The notes under the pieces: generated by a model
What the model was told of the DNA's origin: nothing
Seen by the model: the letters and a program-made list of their open reading frames with translations, nothing else
Database searches by the model: none
Shown here: positions 1 through 8,804 of the stretch, piece after piece
How the letters are laid out: each line of letters begins with the position of its first letter
How positions within the stretch are numbered: position 1 is the first letter of the stretch
Made by a program: the position numbers and the translations under genes
Origin: an uncultured Clostridia bacterium
Lineage (GTDB): Bacteria; Bacillota; Clostridia; Christensenellales; Aristaeellaceae
DNA: 64,000 nt
Direction of reading: 5' to 3'
NCBI GenBank assembly: GCA_946411525.1
Contig: CAMKEI010000002.1
Span: forward strand, 1 to 64,000

Positions 1-6
1 ATAACA

Positions 7-46
7 AAAATGAAAGTAGGCACTTTTCAGTGTCTACTTTCATTTT
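7..46. terminator. Bidirectional hairpin terminator at window edge
   Basis: A 17-bp inverted repeat (7-23 against 30-46, one G-U pair, 6-nt loop) is flanked by A and T tracts on both sides. It lies 43 bases beyond the stop of the minus-strand esterase and can end its transcript; it may also serve a gene to the left of the window. Confidence 0.75.
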
Positions 47-89
47 ACAGGTTCAGTCTGCGGAACCGTTCCCTCTTTTTTACTTTAGA

Positions 90-1691
90 TTACCGCCTGA
101 ACTGCGAGACGAACTTCCAGGCGTTTTCGCAGCTGTGCTGGCGGCACTCGTGCTGCTGTCCGCTGACACCGGCGAAGGCCGTACGGCAGACGCCGTCCTC
201 GCTGTCGTAGTAATGGACTGTCAGGACGCTGCCCCGGGAAGGATCCGGGATCTGCTCGATCCGGTCGCCGGGGATGACCCATTTGGTTTCCTCCCAGCTG
301 TCCTTCTGCTCAAAGGAAGCGTTCCTGAAGGCGTCCGCTTTCTTCAGTTTGTTGACCTCGGCGACGTACTGCACGCGCTCCAGGCAGGTAGGCGCCTGGA
401 AAGGCAGCTCAGGCAGGGGAGATTCTTCGCCGCCGGAATAGAACACGGCGCCCGGCACGGTCTTGTTCAGTTTATCCGTCACCGGCTTGCCGAAGAAGGT
501 GGTGTACACCGGGAACAGCGCGCTGCAGGGCATGAAACCGGCGAACACTTCCGGATACTCCTGGTAGCAGTCCCAGGTTTTGCCGCTGCCCATGGAGAAA
601 CCGGTGGCGTAGATCCGGTGCTCGTCAATGCTGTACCGCTTCTTCAGCTCGCCGATCAGCTCCACCGCCTCAGTGGCGGTTACGTCCATGTGGTTTTCCA
701 CCGACACGAACAGGAACCCGTATTTGTGGGCGACTTCCCACCATCCGGCCACGTAGGTCAGGTACATGGAGCTGTCGCCGCCGCCGTGGAAGCCGACCAC
801 CAGCGGGGCCGGGCCCCTGTCAAAGATGTCGTTGTTGTAATAGGCGAAATACCCGACCTTATGCGCCGGCTGATCCTTGTAGGCGCCGACATTGTCCGGG
901 GAGGTCTTTACGGTATAGCTGCCCGCGTCCTCGGTCATGCCCAGCGCCGGGAAATCCGGCTCATACTGGATCTGGCCGCACCACATCTTGAATTTTTTCA
1001 CAAAGGCGTGGAAGTCCTTTTCATACTCCGCCTGATCCTTGACCAGCAGGTGCCGGCAGCCCTCAAACGCCTTGTTGATTTCCGCGCTGTTGCCGGCGCT
1101 GAGAACCGCTATGTCCTTCCGCTGCACGTCCGGTATGACGCTCAGCCGTTCCATGGAGCACATGGCCGGGGTGATCTCTCCGGGTCCCCAGAGATAGTCG
1201 CCCTGCAGGGTCTTCAGCAGGTGTTTCGCTGCATAGTCGGCGGAAACGCCGAAGGAATAGATGTCCGCGCGGAAGATCGCGCCGCGGACGAAATACCCTT
1301 TGAACTGCCTCGCGAAGAAGTCATAGTTCTCCACGATGCCGTCCTTATACACCTGAATCATTTTGATCTCGCTGATCACTGCGGCGTAAAGGCCTTCATC
1401 CTCAGCGGCCCAGCCGCCGTCTTTTGTCGGGTAGATGAACAGCACGCTCGTGTCGAAGTCCGACGCGATTTTTGCCAGTCCGCTTTCCCGGGCAAAGCGT
1501 ACCGCGCTGTCCATATCCTGCTTCTCTTCCTCGAACACCAGCAGGCAGGGCGCCCGGAATCCGTAGTTGTTTACCTGGCCGTCCAGGCTGTTGTCCGGCA
1601 CGTATGCCTTCAGATCAAACCGCTCAAACGTATGTTCCCAGCATTTCCCCCCGGTGATTTCCCGCACCTGCGGTCTTTCCATCATGGCCAT
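90..1691 (-). CDS. Alpha/beta hydrolase, esterase/PHB-depolymerase-like, 533 aa
   Basis: The C-terminal half is an alpha/beta hydrolase of the poly(3-hydroxybutyrate) depolymerase/acetyl-xylan-esterase-like group: an oxyanion-hole motif FHGGGD and a nucleophile elbow G-F-S-M-G-S near residue 365. The first about 250 residues match no domain I recognise. No signal peptide is visible, so it is probably cytoplasmic. An open frame continues upstream to 1802, but the ATG at 1691 is preceded by AGGAGG at 8 nt spacing and is the chosen start. It is last in a minus-strand series that begins with the WYL regulator, 111 bases after nnr. The family acts on carboxylic esters; the substrate is not visible from sequence. 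Confidence 0.8.
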   Translation of the reverse strand: MAMMERPQVREITGGKCWEHTFERFDLKAYVPDNSLDGQVNNYGFRAPCLLVFEEEKQDMDSAVRFARESGLAKIASDFDTSVLFIYPTKDGGWAAEDEGLYAAVISEIKMIQVYKDGIVENYDFFARQFKGYFVRGAIFRADIYSFGVSADYAAKHLLKTLQGDYLWGPGEITPAMCSMERLSVIPDVQRKDIAVLSAGNSAEINKAFEGCRHLLVKDQAEYEKDFHAFVKKFKMWCGQIQYEPDFPALGMTEDAGSYTVKTSPDNVGAYKDQPAHKVGYFAYYNNDIFDRGPAPLVVGFHGGGDSSMYLTYVAGWWEVAHKYGFLFVSVENHMDVTATEAVELIGELKKRYSIDEHRIYATGFSMGSGKTWDCYQEYPEVFAGFMPCSALFPVYTTFFGKPVTDKLNKTVPGAVFYSGGEESPLPELPFQAPTCLERVQYVAEVNKLKKADAFRNASFEQKDSWEETKWVIPGDRIEQIPDPSRGSVLTVHYYDSEDGVCRTAFAGVSGQQHECRQHSCENAWKFVSQFRR

Positions 1692-1802
1692 ATGTCTGTC
1701 CTCCTGCCTGTATTTTTCATTTTTGATATCATCCATTATACATGATCCCGGACAGTTTTTCCATGGTTTGTATGTACAACTTTTGCAAATTCCGGGGGAC
1801 AA

Positions 1803-3302
1803 TTATCGCCCTGCTTCTTCTTCCAGCGTGTGGACAATCTCCGCCACGCAGCCTGCCGTATCTCCCGCGTTCATGCTGACCGAGCCCATACGTTCCTGGG
1901 CCAGTTCTCCGGCCTTTCCGTTGATCCAGGCCGCGGCGGCCGCCGCTTCAAGCGGGTCCGGCACAAAAGCCGCGGCAGCGGCCAGGATGCCGCTCAGCAC
2001 ATCGCCGCTGCCTGCGGTCGCCATACCGGGGCAGCCGGTATCGACGATCCGGGTCCGCCTGCCGTCCGTCACAACGGTTGACGGCCCCTTCAGCAGCACG
2101 ACCGCCTTGTTCTCCTGCGCGTACGCCTCGGCTGAACCGACCGGGTTTTCCAGGATCTGCCGGATCTCCAGGCCGGTCAGCCGGGAGAACTCCTTCATGT
2201 GCGGTGTGAGGATCAGCATGCAGGAGGCTTCGCGGATCTTCTCCTTTTCCATCCGGGAGAGCAGGGTCAGCCCGTCCGCGTCGATGATGAGCGTGCCCTC
2301 ATAGGACTTCAGCAGCCAGTCCAGCGCCAGTGCGGCGCCTTCGCCTGTACCGATGCCCATGCCGAAGGCCGCCGTCCGGATATTGGCCGTCAGCTCCGCG
2401 AATTCCTTTTCGCGGAATGCGATTTCACTGCCGTCGTCATTCAGCGGAAACAGGGTAGCTTCCAGTACTGCCGGCGCAATGACCGGCCAGAGCACATCCG
2501 GTACGGCCAGCTTCACCACGCCTGCGCCGGAGCGCATCGCGGCGTTCGCCATGGCGGCCAGGCGGATTGCTCCGCTGTAGCGTTTGCTGCCCCCGATCAG
2601 GGCGGTATAGCCGTAAGTGCCCTTATGGGCGTTGTTCGCCCGCAGTCGGAAGAAGGGAGCGACGTCCGCCGCTTCAACCAGCGCCATATGTTCGTCCACC
2701 GGCCGGATACCGATATCGCAGTTGATCTTTTCCTTCATCATGTCCTTGGCGGCGTTCAGGAAATGCCCCGGCTGGAAGCTGCCGACCGAGACCGTCAGGT
2801 CCGACCGGACGCAGGTTTCCGCCAGGCCGCTGTCGCCGTTCAGCCCGCTGTTGATATCCACGCTGACCACGCGCGCGCCGCTTTCGTTGATCCGGCTGAT
2901 CGCTTCCGCCACGGTGCCCGTCACCTTACCCCGGAATCCGGTGCCGAAAATGCAGTCGACTACCGTGCCGTACTTTTCCAGTGTCATGCCGGGTTCCCAC
3001 AGGCGCTCAGGTACGCCGGCCTCCCGGCACAGGCCGAGGTAGTACCCGCCGTCCTCCGAACTCCGGCTGTTCAGCCGGATCAGCTCACAGGGCGTTCCGG
3101 CCCCGTGCAGCAGCTTCGCGATGACGTAGCCGTCGCCCGCGTTGTTGCCGCTTCCACACAGAACGGCCACCGGGGGGTTCCAGTCCGTGCGGGCGTAAAT
3201 CGCCTGTCCCGCGCGGAGCATCAGCTCCCGGCCCGGGATTCCGTCCGCGATGGTTTTCGCGTCGCTTTCGCGCATGGCTTTCACGGAAAGGATGGTTTTC
3301 AT
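1803..3302 (-). CDS. nnr: Bifunctional NAD(P)H-hydrate epimerase / ADP-dependent dehydratase
   Basis: This enzyme repairs hydrated NADH and NADPH: the N-terminal YjeF_N domain (about 1-210, with G-S-G-N-N-A-G-D-G at 50-58) epimerises R-NAD(P)HX, and the C-terminal ribokinase-like domain (about 220-499, with a GxxGDxLSG-type motif AGSGDVLSG) dehydrates S-NAD(P)HX using ADP. The 499-residue length is normal for the fused bacterial form. Its ATG overlaps the stop of the upstream secreted-protein gene as ATGA, so translation is probably coupled. It is a cytoplasmic housekeeping enzyme; both domains appear intact. Confidence 0.93.
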   Translation of the reverse strand: MKTILSVKAMRESDAKTIADGIPGRELMLRAGQAIYARTDWNPPVAVLCGSGNNAGDGYVIAKLLHGAGTPCELIRLNSRSSEDGGYYLGLCREAGVPERLWEPGMTLEKYGTVVDCIFGTGFRGKVTGTVAEAISRINESGARVVSVDINSGLNGDSGLAETCVRSDLTVSVGSFQPGHFLNAAKDMMKEKINCDIGIRPVDEHMALVEAADVAPFFRLRANNAHKGTYGYTALIGGSKRYSGAIRLAAMANAAMRSGAGVVKLAVPDVLWPVIAPAVLEATLFPLNDDGSEIAFREKEFAELTANIRTAAFGMGIGTGEGAALALDWLLKSYEGTLIIDADGLTLLSRMEKEKIREASCMLILTPHMKEFSRLTGLEIRQILENPVGSAEAYAQENKAVVLLKGPSTVVTDGRRTRIVDTGCPGMATAGSGDVLSGILAAAAAFVPDPLEAAAAAAWINGKAGELAQERMGSVSMNAGDTAGCVAEIVHTLEEEAGR

Positions 3303-4777
3303 TCTTCTTCAGTCTCCTGCGGGATGTCACTGCGGATATAGGCGCCGCCGCCCTCTCCGCTGGTCAGGCTCAGACCGTCGTCCGTGAAGGTCAGCCCGCA
3401 TACTTTCGCGCTGCCGTTCCGGTACAGCAGCGTGATCTGATACGCCGGATCGTTCCAGTACAGGCCTTCCGCGGGGTCGTATTCCGTTACGGACCAGACG
3501 CCTTCCAGTTCCGCCGCCTCTTCATCCGGACAGCCTGCCATGCCTGAGACGAAGGATCCGTCCGCGTTCAGAACAAGGATATCGCCCGCCATGCTGCCGC
3601 CTGCGTCCAGATACCAGTTGCCGGCAGCCTGCTTCATTGCTTTCGCCTGCTGTTTTCCGGATACGGGCTGCAGGTCCCGGACCGGGACAAAGCCCCATAC
3701 GGTACTGCCTTTACCGGTGAGTTTGCCGTTCTTCTCCGTGGCGGCGACATACGCGTAATAATCGTTATACAGACCCAGGCAGGTCAGTTCCGTTCCCTTC
3801 GGAACGGTGAACTGAGCGTACTGGCTTACATCCGGGTCGTCCGTCAGGAAGGTTTCCGCGGAAGCCCGGACAGGCACCTGCATAAAGAGGGCGGACTGTT
3901 CGTTTGCCTGGGTCTCCGGAAGCCCGATGTCCCTGCACAGGGCCCAGCCGATTCGCTGCGTCCGTTCGCTCACGTCATACCGGATGCAGGCGTAGGCCTC
4001 ATTGTTTTCATTGGTATACCGGGTCAGCACCCACATGCTGCCGTTCGTGCCCACGGCGGCTTTTCCTTTGGCAGCCCGCCAGGCTTTCCTGCCGTAAGGC
4101 GCGCTGTATACTGGCGCGGTCCCTTTCATCTTCGGCTGCTGCAGTTCGCCGCGGCTGTCCGGGGAATACCCGGCCGCTCCGCCGCCAAGGCAGTGTCGTC
4201 CACTGTCAAACAGGGCGTGCATATGGTTGATATCCCGCACTTCGTCGCAGGAATGCGGGAACAGACTGATGTTGAACGTATCCAGCGTAATAGCCACCGG
4301 GAACACCACGTCGTCCTCCGTATCCCCCGCAGCGTAGTGCCAGTCGTAGCCCTCGTCCCCGGCGAGTACCTCCACATAAAAATCCCCGATATCCGCCTGC
4401 AACAGTTCATATCCGCCGTCCGTTTCACAGAAGGTATAGGACTCGTTTTCCCCGTAGCGGATGGTCAGCCAGCCGCCTTCCAGCGTAAGATCCGGGACTG
4501 CCCGTTTGTCCTTCGGCTGGTAAACCGCTGTGGTATAAACATGAAGCCTGTCTTCCTTATCCACATGGAACAGCGCGTTATGATAATCCCCGTAGTCACA
4601 CATTACGGCGAAGCAGTCCGCCTGGCTGCTCAGCGAGGTATAGTTGTCCCAGGCTTTGGACTGTTCCACCACCCGGTACAGCGTTCCCGTCAGTCCCCAG
4701 CTGTTGGCGGACGCGCCGCCGCACAGGGCCAGCGCCGCCAGGATCAGAACCAGCACAGTTGCAAGATGTTTCTTCAT
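3299..4777 (-). CDS. Secreted protein with SH3-like segment, unknown function
   Basis: The 492-residue protein starts with a clear signal peptide (KK, then a leucine/alanine-rich core, cleavage near ASA-NS). It has no lipobox, so it should be released or wall-associated. Residues about 318-370 resemble a bacterial SH3 domain (a valine/glycine-rich strand pattern ending in WGFVPV). The last about 120 residues have a G-N-W-Y...G-D-I-L-V-L-N-A-D-G-S-F pattern seen in lipocalin-like or META-like beta barrels. Tryptophan and tyrosine are abundant. The ribosome site is weak (AAAGGCGG). It overlaps nnr by 4 bases. I do not recognise a specific family. Confidence 0.75.
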   Translation of the reverse strand: MKKHLATVLVLILAALALCGGASANSWGLTGTLYRVVEQSKAWDNYTSLSSQADCFAVMCDYGDYHNALFHVDKEDRLHVYTTAVYQPKDKRAVPDLTLEGGWLTIRYGENESYTFCETDGGYELLQADIGDFYVEVLAGDEGYDWHYAAGDTEDDVVFPVAITLDTFNISLFPHSCDEVRDINHMHALFDSGRHCLGGGAAGYSPDSRGELQQPKMKGTAPVYSAPYGRKAWRAAKGKAAVGTNGSMWVLTRYTNENNEAYACIRYDVSERTQRIGWALCRDIGLPETQANEQSALFMQVPVRASAETFLTDDPDVSQYAQFTVPKGTELTCLGLYNDYYAYVAATEKNGKLTGKGSTVWGFVPVRDLQPVSGKQQAKAMKQAAGNWYLDAGGSMAGDILVLNADGSFVSGMAGCPDEEAAELEGVWSVTEYDPAEGLYWNDPAYQITLLYRNGSAKVCGLTFTDDGLSLTSGEGGGAYIRSDIPQETEEE

Positions 4778-4828
4778 ATTCAGAGACCGCCTTTCTTTTG
4801 GCTCAGTATTATATGTGGTTTCCGCCGT

Positions 4829-5866
4829 TCAGGAATACGCTTCCAGCGCCTTTTTGAGGTCGTTCCGGATTTCGTCCGCCAGTTCCTGCGGGGAGGTGAC
4901 CCGGACGAATCCGCTGTGCTGCATGGCGAACAGCTTCATATCGAAGGCCGGAACGCGGACGGTGCAGTCGGTCAGGCAATCCTTTCTCTCGCGGAATTCC
5001 ACGGCCTTGCCGAAGGCGTCGATGACGATAGGGATTCCCCGTTCCGTGCAGGTGAACGTGATCCGCACGGGGTCGCCGAAGGCCATGTTGGCGTTGTGCT
5101 CCATGAACTCCTGCAGGTTCCAGCCCTCGTGATAACCCTGCAGCTCCCGCACGGGCCGGGCGGTCTCCTTTTGGATTTCCACGTCCGTCATCCGGTCGAT
5201 GCGGTACACGGTCAGGGTATCGTGATTGTCATTGTTGCAGATCAGGTAGTAGAAACCGTTGCGGATGACCATCGCGTAGGGGTTGAGCAGGTGCCCGGAG
5301 CTCTGCCGGGAATGAAGCATGAAGTCCGTGCCCATATATTTGTATTGCAGGGTAATCTTCCGGCCCGCGTCGATGGCCCGGCCGATTTTGTCGATGCTGT
5401 CGAACAGCTCCGGGTTCACCGGCTCGTCCGCGGCGAGGCGGCGGATCTTGTTCAGGTTCAGGTTCTTCCGGAAATGTGCGTTGCCCAGGTTACACAGTTT
5501 CTCCAGAAGGTCCTTCCGGGCACCGTGGGGTACGTTCCGGCTGTAGAGGATGCCGTCGATCAGCCAGCGAAGCTCCGCGTCGGAAAACTCCTGGTCGTAG
5601 TACAGGCCGGAGTAGTAGGTCTCATAGTCGCTGTCCTTTTCGTCATGGGCTGTGTTGGAGAGGGAACAGACCCGGCTTTCCGGATCCAGCACCAGGTCGG
5701 TCATGGTCCGGCGCACCGTGGAGCGGTCCGTGGTGTAACCCAGGGCGTGCAGGCGCTCCACCAGTTCCTTCTGCTTCATCGGGTGCTCCGGGTCCGTGTG
5801 TTCCTTCAGAATCTTCACCATGTCGAAGACCACGTATTTCTTTTTGTTCATGATGTCTCTGGCCAT
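4829..5866 (-). CDS. WYL-domain transcriptional regulator, 345 aa
   Basis: An N-terminal winged-helix segment (about 1-75, with L-V-E-R-L-H-A-L-G-Y-T-T-D-R-S-T-V-R-R) is followed by a WYL domain (about 150-240: L-N-P-Y-A-M-V-I-R-N-G-F-Y-Y-L-I-C and V-Y-R-I-D-R-M) and a C-terminal WCX-like segment. WYL proteins are ligand-sensing transcription factors, often tied to DNA damage, phage defence or metabolism. The frame extends to 5950, but the ATG at 5866 has GGAGG at 7 nt. It heads the minus-strand series and is divergent from the 108-aa gene at 6098. AATTCAT is repeated at 5889-5895 and 5902-5908 upstream and may be part of an operator. Confidence 0.9.
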   Translation of the reverse strand: MARDIMNKKKYVVFDMVKILKEHTDPEHPMKQKELVERLHALGYTTDRSTVRRTMTDLVLDPESRVCSLSNTAHDEKDSDYETYYSGLYYDQEFSDAELRWLIDGILYSRNVPHGARKDLLEKLCNLGNAHFRKNLNLNKIRRLAADEPVNPELFDSIDKIGRAIDAGRKITLQYKYMGTDFMLHSRQSSGHLLNPYAMVIRNGFYYLICNNDNHDTLTVYRIDRMTDVEIQKETARPVRELQGYHEGWNLQEFMEHNANMAFGDPVRITFTCTERGIPIVIDAFGKAVEFRERKDCLTDCTVRVPAFDMKLFAMQHSGFVRVTSPQELADEIRNDLKKALEAYS

Positions 5867-5994
5867 GTTCCGCCCTCCGGACAATCGTAATTCATCATCG
5901 CAATTCATTATGACGGACTGAATACAGGATGAAATTGCACAGTTATTCATTGATATTCACTTTATTTATGATCCGCGACAGATTTTATCACGGA

Positions 5995-6036
5995 ATGGGG
6001 TAAATCTGCAACAAAAAAACAGCTATTCTGAGGATG
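5995..6036 (+). promoter_or_regulatory. Conserved upstream element, copy 1
   Basis: ATGGGGTAAATCTGCA at 5995-6010 is followed after 14 nt by ATTCTGAGGATG (6025-6036). The same two blocks (one difference in the first, two in the second) occur at 27837-27876 upstream of a 24-aa peptide gene, 13 nt apart. The element precedes the 108-aa gene by about 60 nt, so it is likely promoter or operator DNA. Which sigma factor or protein reads it is not known. Confidence 0.5.
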
Positions 6037-6097
6037 CCGAAAGCAGGATACGGAAAGATTTGCACGCAAAACCAAACGTGAAGCGGAGGAGAAAACC

Positions 6098-6424
6098 ATG
6101 GAACAGAAAAACTGGATCAATATCACCAAGTCCCCGGCACTGTACTGCCGGTATGCCTATTTTGACCTGGAGGACCACCTGGCGGATTCCCTGTTCGCGC
6201 GGCGGAACGTTGCTGTGAAATATGAGCAGGAGTTTGTGAATCCGGTCAATCCCTACCGCCTGGTAATCTGCAAGGTGCTTCCCTGGCACCGGGACGGCTT
6301 CCTGAAGGCGCTCGGCGAACTGCCCAACAAGATGAACCTTTTGGGCTTCAACGATTATCAGCAGTTCTGCCGGAAGTATCTGGATTATTCCGAGAACTGG
6401 ATGATGGAGAAACTCACGGCCTGA
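6098..6424 (+). CDS. Unknown 108-aa protein
   Basis: A small soluble protein with no signal peptide or membrane segment and no domain I can name. It is rich in aromatic residues (Y-C-R-Y-A-Y-F-D-L-E-D-H, F-N-D-Y-Q-Q-F-C-R-K-Y-L-D-Y) and is mixed alpha/beta by eye. GGAGG sits 6 nt before the ATG at 6098. It is divergent from the WYL regulator and may be its target. The upstream region carries the conserved element described at 5995-6036. Confidence 0.75.
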   Translation: MEQKNWINITKSPALYCRYAYFDLEDHLADSLFARRNVAVKYEQEFVNPVNPYRLVICKVLPWHRDGFLKALGELPNKMNLLGFNDYQQFCRKYLDYSENWMMEKLTA

Positions 6425-6562
6425 AGGTACCGGCGCGGAGCGGAAAAATAAGCGATGTTATTTTTCACCTTTGGTCCTGTATTCAGCGGTCCTCCCATGG
6501 TAAGATCAGGCCACGGTGAGGGAATAAGCCCTTGCCGAATGACGCAAAGGAGGATCTGTAAA

Positions 6563-6955
6563 ATGTATCGTTACAATCGCTGCAATATGGGTCCTCGTGG
6601 CCGCATGGCAGGGCACAGAGGATTCCGCCCGGGAGTTTTCGCGGGTATCATCGGACTCATCTTCTTTGGCTGGGTGTTCATTGCGGTCATCGGCGCCTTC
6701 CTGGGCGCCGGCGTCATGGTCCTGAGCGCTGTGGCCCACGGCCTTGCGCATCTGATTCCGCGGCTGTTTTCCCATGCGTTCTTCACCAGGGGCTTTATTG
6801 CCGGTCTCATCCTCAGCCTGATCTGGTATTACCGGACTCATAAGAGGAACGCAGCAGGTGAGAATGCGGAAGGCAAAAACAGCGGCACCGTAGACGGAAC
6901 CGCTGTGGAAACCGAAATCGATGAAGCGCCGGTTTACCGGACCTTCAATGGATAA
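6563..6955 (+). CDS. Small membrane protein with two hydrophobic segments, 130 aa
   Basis: The N-terminus is arginine- and glycine-rich (R-Y-N-R-C-N-M-G-P-R-G-R), then come a long hydrophobic segment (about 24-62) and a second one (about 73-89), followed by an acidic, hydrophilic tail. It is probably an integral membrane protein of unknown role. The chosen ATG at 6563 is preceded by AAAGGAGG; the frame upstream of it has no ribosome site. A TGG-TAAGAT extended -10-like sequence lies near 6500-6508. It is followed by a strong terminator at 7003. Confidence 0.75.
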   Translation: MYRYNRCNMGPRGRMAGHRGFRPGVFAGIIGLIFFGWVFIAVIGAFLGAGVMVLSAVAHGLAHLIPRLFSHAFFTRGFIAGLILSLIWYYRTHKRNAAGENAEGKNSGTVDGTAVETEIDEAPVYRTFNG

Positions 6956-7002
6956 CGCTTCGACAGTCGCAATAACAGAAACGACTGAAGCGAATATATA
7001 CA

Positions 7003-7040
7003 GGCAGCCCGGGTTTTCCCGGGCTGCCGCCTTTTATTTC
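7003..7040. terminator. Rho-independent terminator
   Basis: A perfect 11-bp GC-rich stem (7003-7013 with 7018-7028, TTTT loop) is followed by a T-rich stretch. It separates the converging gene at 6563 (plus) from the GNAT gene (minus, stop at 7034). A second weaker stem (CGCTTC...GAAGCG, 6957-6993) lies just upstream. Confidence 0.85.
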
Positions 7041-7792
7041 CTGACTGTTTCCGCGTTCAGTTCCACCCACGCGGGGCGGAAGCCGCTCCGCAGAGCGTTC
7101 CGGTACGAAATGACGTTTGACCAGGCTGCGCAGTAGAAGGGGAGCCTGTCCCGCTCAAAGACGGCCCGCGCCAGCATGTTGGTCAGCGCGGAGGCGATGC
7201 CCTGCTTCCGGTATGCCGGCAGCACGTCGATGCCGATCTGCCACATATCATCCCCGTCCGCGGAGCAGCCGGCCAGGCCGATCAGCCTGCCGCCGTCGTA
7301 CGCGCCGGCGCCCAGCATATCCAGCTGCTTCTTGTCCGCGCACAGGGCGTTGCCCCATTCGGGTACGTAGAGATCCCGGAAGTCCTCCGGCTCCAGAAGC
7401 CGCGTTTCATACGGGATCTGCAGGTCCGCGCCGAACACCGCCGCAAGATCCGGCAGGAAGGCAGCCGCCATCCGGGACGCCCGCGCGTCCGCTTTTTCCA
7501 GGATCCGGTTCAGATCGTAGAGATTGGGGAGCTGGAAGCAGCGGTAGCAGGCACCCTGTCCGTTGAGGTAGGCTGTTATTTCCGGGATCAGGTCTTTCCG
7601 GCAGCTGGCCACCGCGTTGGGACCGAAGCTGTACAGACGGCAGACAGGTACGCCCGGCCGGTCCCGCCGTGCGGACGGGGAAGCGACAGCTTCATTCACG
7701 ACGTTTTCAGTCCGGCTGAAGTCTTCCGGGTCGCAGGAGCAGTCCGCGGCGGCCTGTTTCAGCGCGATGTCAAGAATCTCTTTTTGTGTCAT
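7034..7792 (-). CDS. GNAT-family N-acetyltransferase, 252 aa
   Basis: The C-terminal part has the GNAT core: I-D-V-L-P-A-Y-R-K-Q-G-I-A-S-A-L-T-N-M-L (beta4 and the acetyl-CoA pyrophosphate loop R/Q-x-x-G-x-A) and the late motif Y-R-N-A-L-R-S-G-F. The N-terminal about 120 residues are family-specific. The long open frame to 8371 runs antisense-like through the EamA gene; the start at 7792 is chosen because of AAAGGA upstream and because family similarity begins there. It lies 5 bases after the EamA transporter stop, so the two are probably cotranscribed. Substrate unknown. Confidence 0.85.
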   Translation of the reverse strand: MTQKEILDIALKQAAADCSCDPEDFSRTENVVNEAVASPSARRDRPGVPVCRLYSFGPNAVASCRKDLIPEITAYLNGQGACYRCFQLPNLYDLNRILEKADARASRMAAAFLPDLAAVFGADLQIPYETRLLEPEDFRDLYVPEWGNALCADKKQLDMLGAGAYDGGRLIGLAGCSADGDDMWQIGIDVLPAYRKQGIASALTNMLARAVFERDRLPFYCAAWSNVISYRNALRSGFRPAWVELNAETVRK

Positions 7793-7797
7793 GCTTT

Positions 7798-8664
7798 TTA
7801 TCCTTTCAGTTCGCTGATGACTGCGGAGCCGATAATCAGCGCCGCGCCGATCATTCCCGCTGCGCTCAGCCTTTCCCCCAGCAGCAGTGCGGAGAACAGC
7901 AGGGCGGATACCGGGTCGATATAGCTGAAGATGGCGACGGACTGGGCTTTCAGCCCGTCCATGCTTCCGAAATACAGGACATACGCGATTCCCGTGTGCA
8001 CGATTCCCATCACCAGCAGCAGGATAACCGCGCGCGCGTCGTACGTGACGCTGCCGGAACCGCCGGTCAGCAGCAGGTAGGGAATCATCACCAGCCCGGC
8101 GGAAAGGAGCTGGACCGTTGTTTTCTGCCAGGGATCGATACCGGGCGTTTTCTTGTTCATGATTACCACGACGGAATACAGTACCGCCGCGCCCAGCCCG
8201 AGCAGCACGCCCCGCAGGTTTCCGGCGGCACTGTTCTCTTCCGTCACGCCTGAAACAAGCACCATTCCGATGACGGCCGCCGCGGCGCACAGCAGCTTTT
8301 TCCCGGTCAGCTTTTCCCGGAACAGCAGGGGACTCAGCAGCATTACGATGGTCGGCTGCATATAGTAGCACAGGGTGGCGACCCCTACCGTGGTGTGGTT
8401 GTATGCTTCGAACAGCAGGATCCAGTTGACCCCCATCACGGCGCCGGTGAAGGCGAGTTTCGCCGTGATCTTTCCAGGCAGCCTGCCTGCCTGTCTGCCG
8501 GTCAGCCGGACAAAGGCCATGAGCAGCAGGCCGCCCAGGAGCCCCCGCGTCATTGCCAGGAATGCGGAGGAGAACGGGACATACCGGCGGAACACACCGA
8601 TCGTGCCGAAGATCAGCATGGAGGAGACGAACATTGCCAGGGATCTGCGGTCATTCTGGTGCAT
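7798..8664 (-). CDS. EamA/DMT-family transporter, 288 aa
   Basis: Ten predicted membrane helices arranged as two EamA repeats (about 8-140 and 155-285), each ending in the family pattern of a glycine-rich last helix (A-A-A-V-I-G-M-V-L-V-S-G; G-A-A-L-I-I-G-S-A-V-I). Members export amino acids, metabolites or drugs by proton or gradient-driven exchange in the cytoplasmic membrane; the substrate cannot be told. AGGAGG stands 7 nt before the ATG. It leads a two-gene operon with the GNAT gene. A second full-size paralogue is at 59281-60183. Confidence 0.9.
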   Translation of the reverse strand: MHQNDRRSLAMFVSSMLIFGTIGVFRRYVPFSSAFLAMTRGLLGGLLLMAFVRLTGRQAGRLPGKITAKLAFTGAVMGVNWILLFEAYNHTTVGVATLCYYMQPTIVMLLSPLLFREKLTGKKLLCAAAAVIGMVLVSGVTEENSAAGNLRGVLLGLGAAVLYSVVVIMNKKTPGIDPWQKTTVQLLSAGLVMIPYLLLTGGSGSVTYDARAVILLLVMGIVHTGIAYVLYFGSMDGLKAQSVAIFSYIDPVSALLFSALLLGERLSAAGMIGAALIIGSAVISELKG

Positions 8665-8744
8665 CTGCGAACCTCCTTCCTGATTTTTACCCGGTCATTA
8701 TACGGGGAGACCGCCGCTTTTTGTCAAGCGGCTTTTTGTCCGTC

Positions 8745-8773
8745 TTGCCCTGCTTTCCCTGTATCGGTATAAT
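8745..8773 (+). promoter_or_regulatory. Sigma-A promoter of the phosphoesterase-msrA operon
   Basis: TTGCCC (8745-8750), 17-nt spacer, perfect TATAAT (8768-8773), 31 nt before the ATG of the phosphoesterase gene. Confidence 0.85.
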
Positions 8774-8804
8774 GACAGTGAATCGGAAAAGGAGCAGAAC
8801 GGTC

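Noticed and set aside
30..1745. Long plus-strand frame opposite the first esterase gene
   Set aside because: Antisense shadow of a clear alpha/beta hydrolase; product is rich in R, H, V without domain sense and has no ribosome site.
7793..8371. N-terminal extension of the GNAT gene
   Set aside because: Lies entirely over the EamA gene in another frame; the GNAT homology and ribosome site start at 7792.
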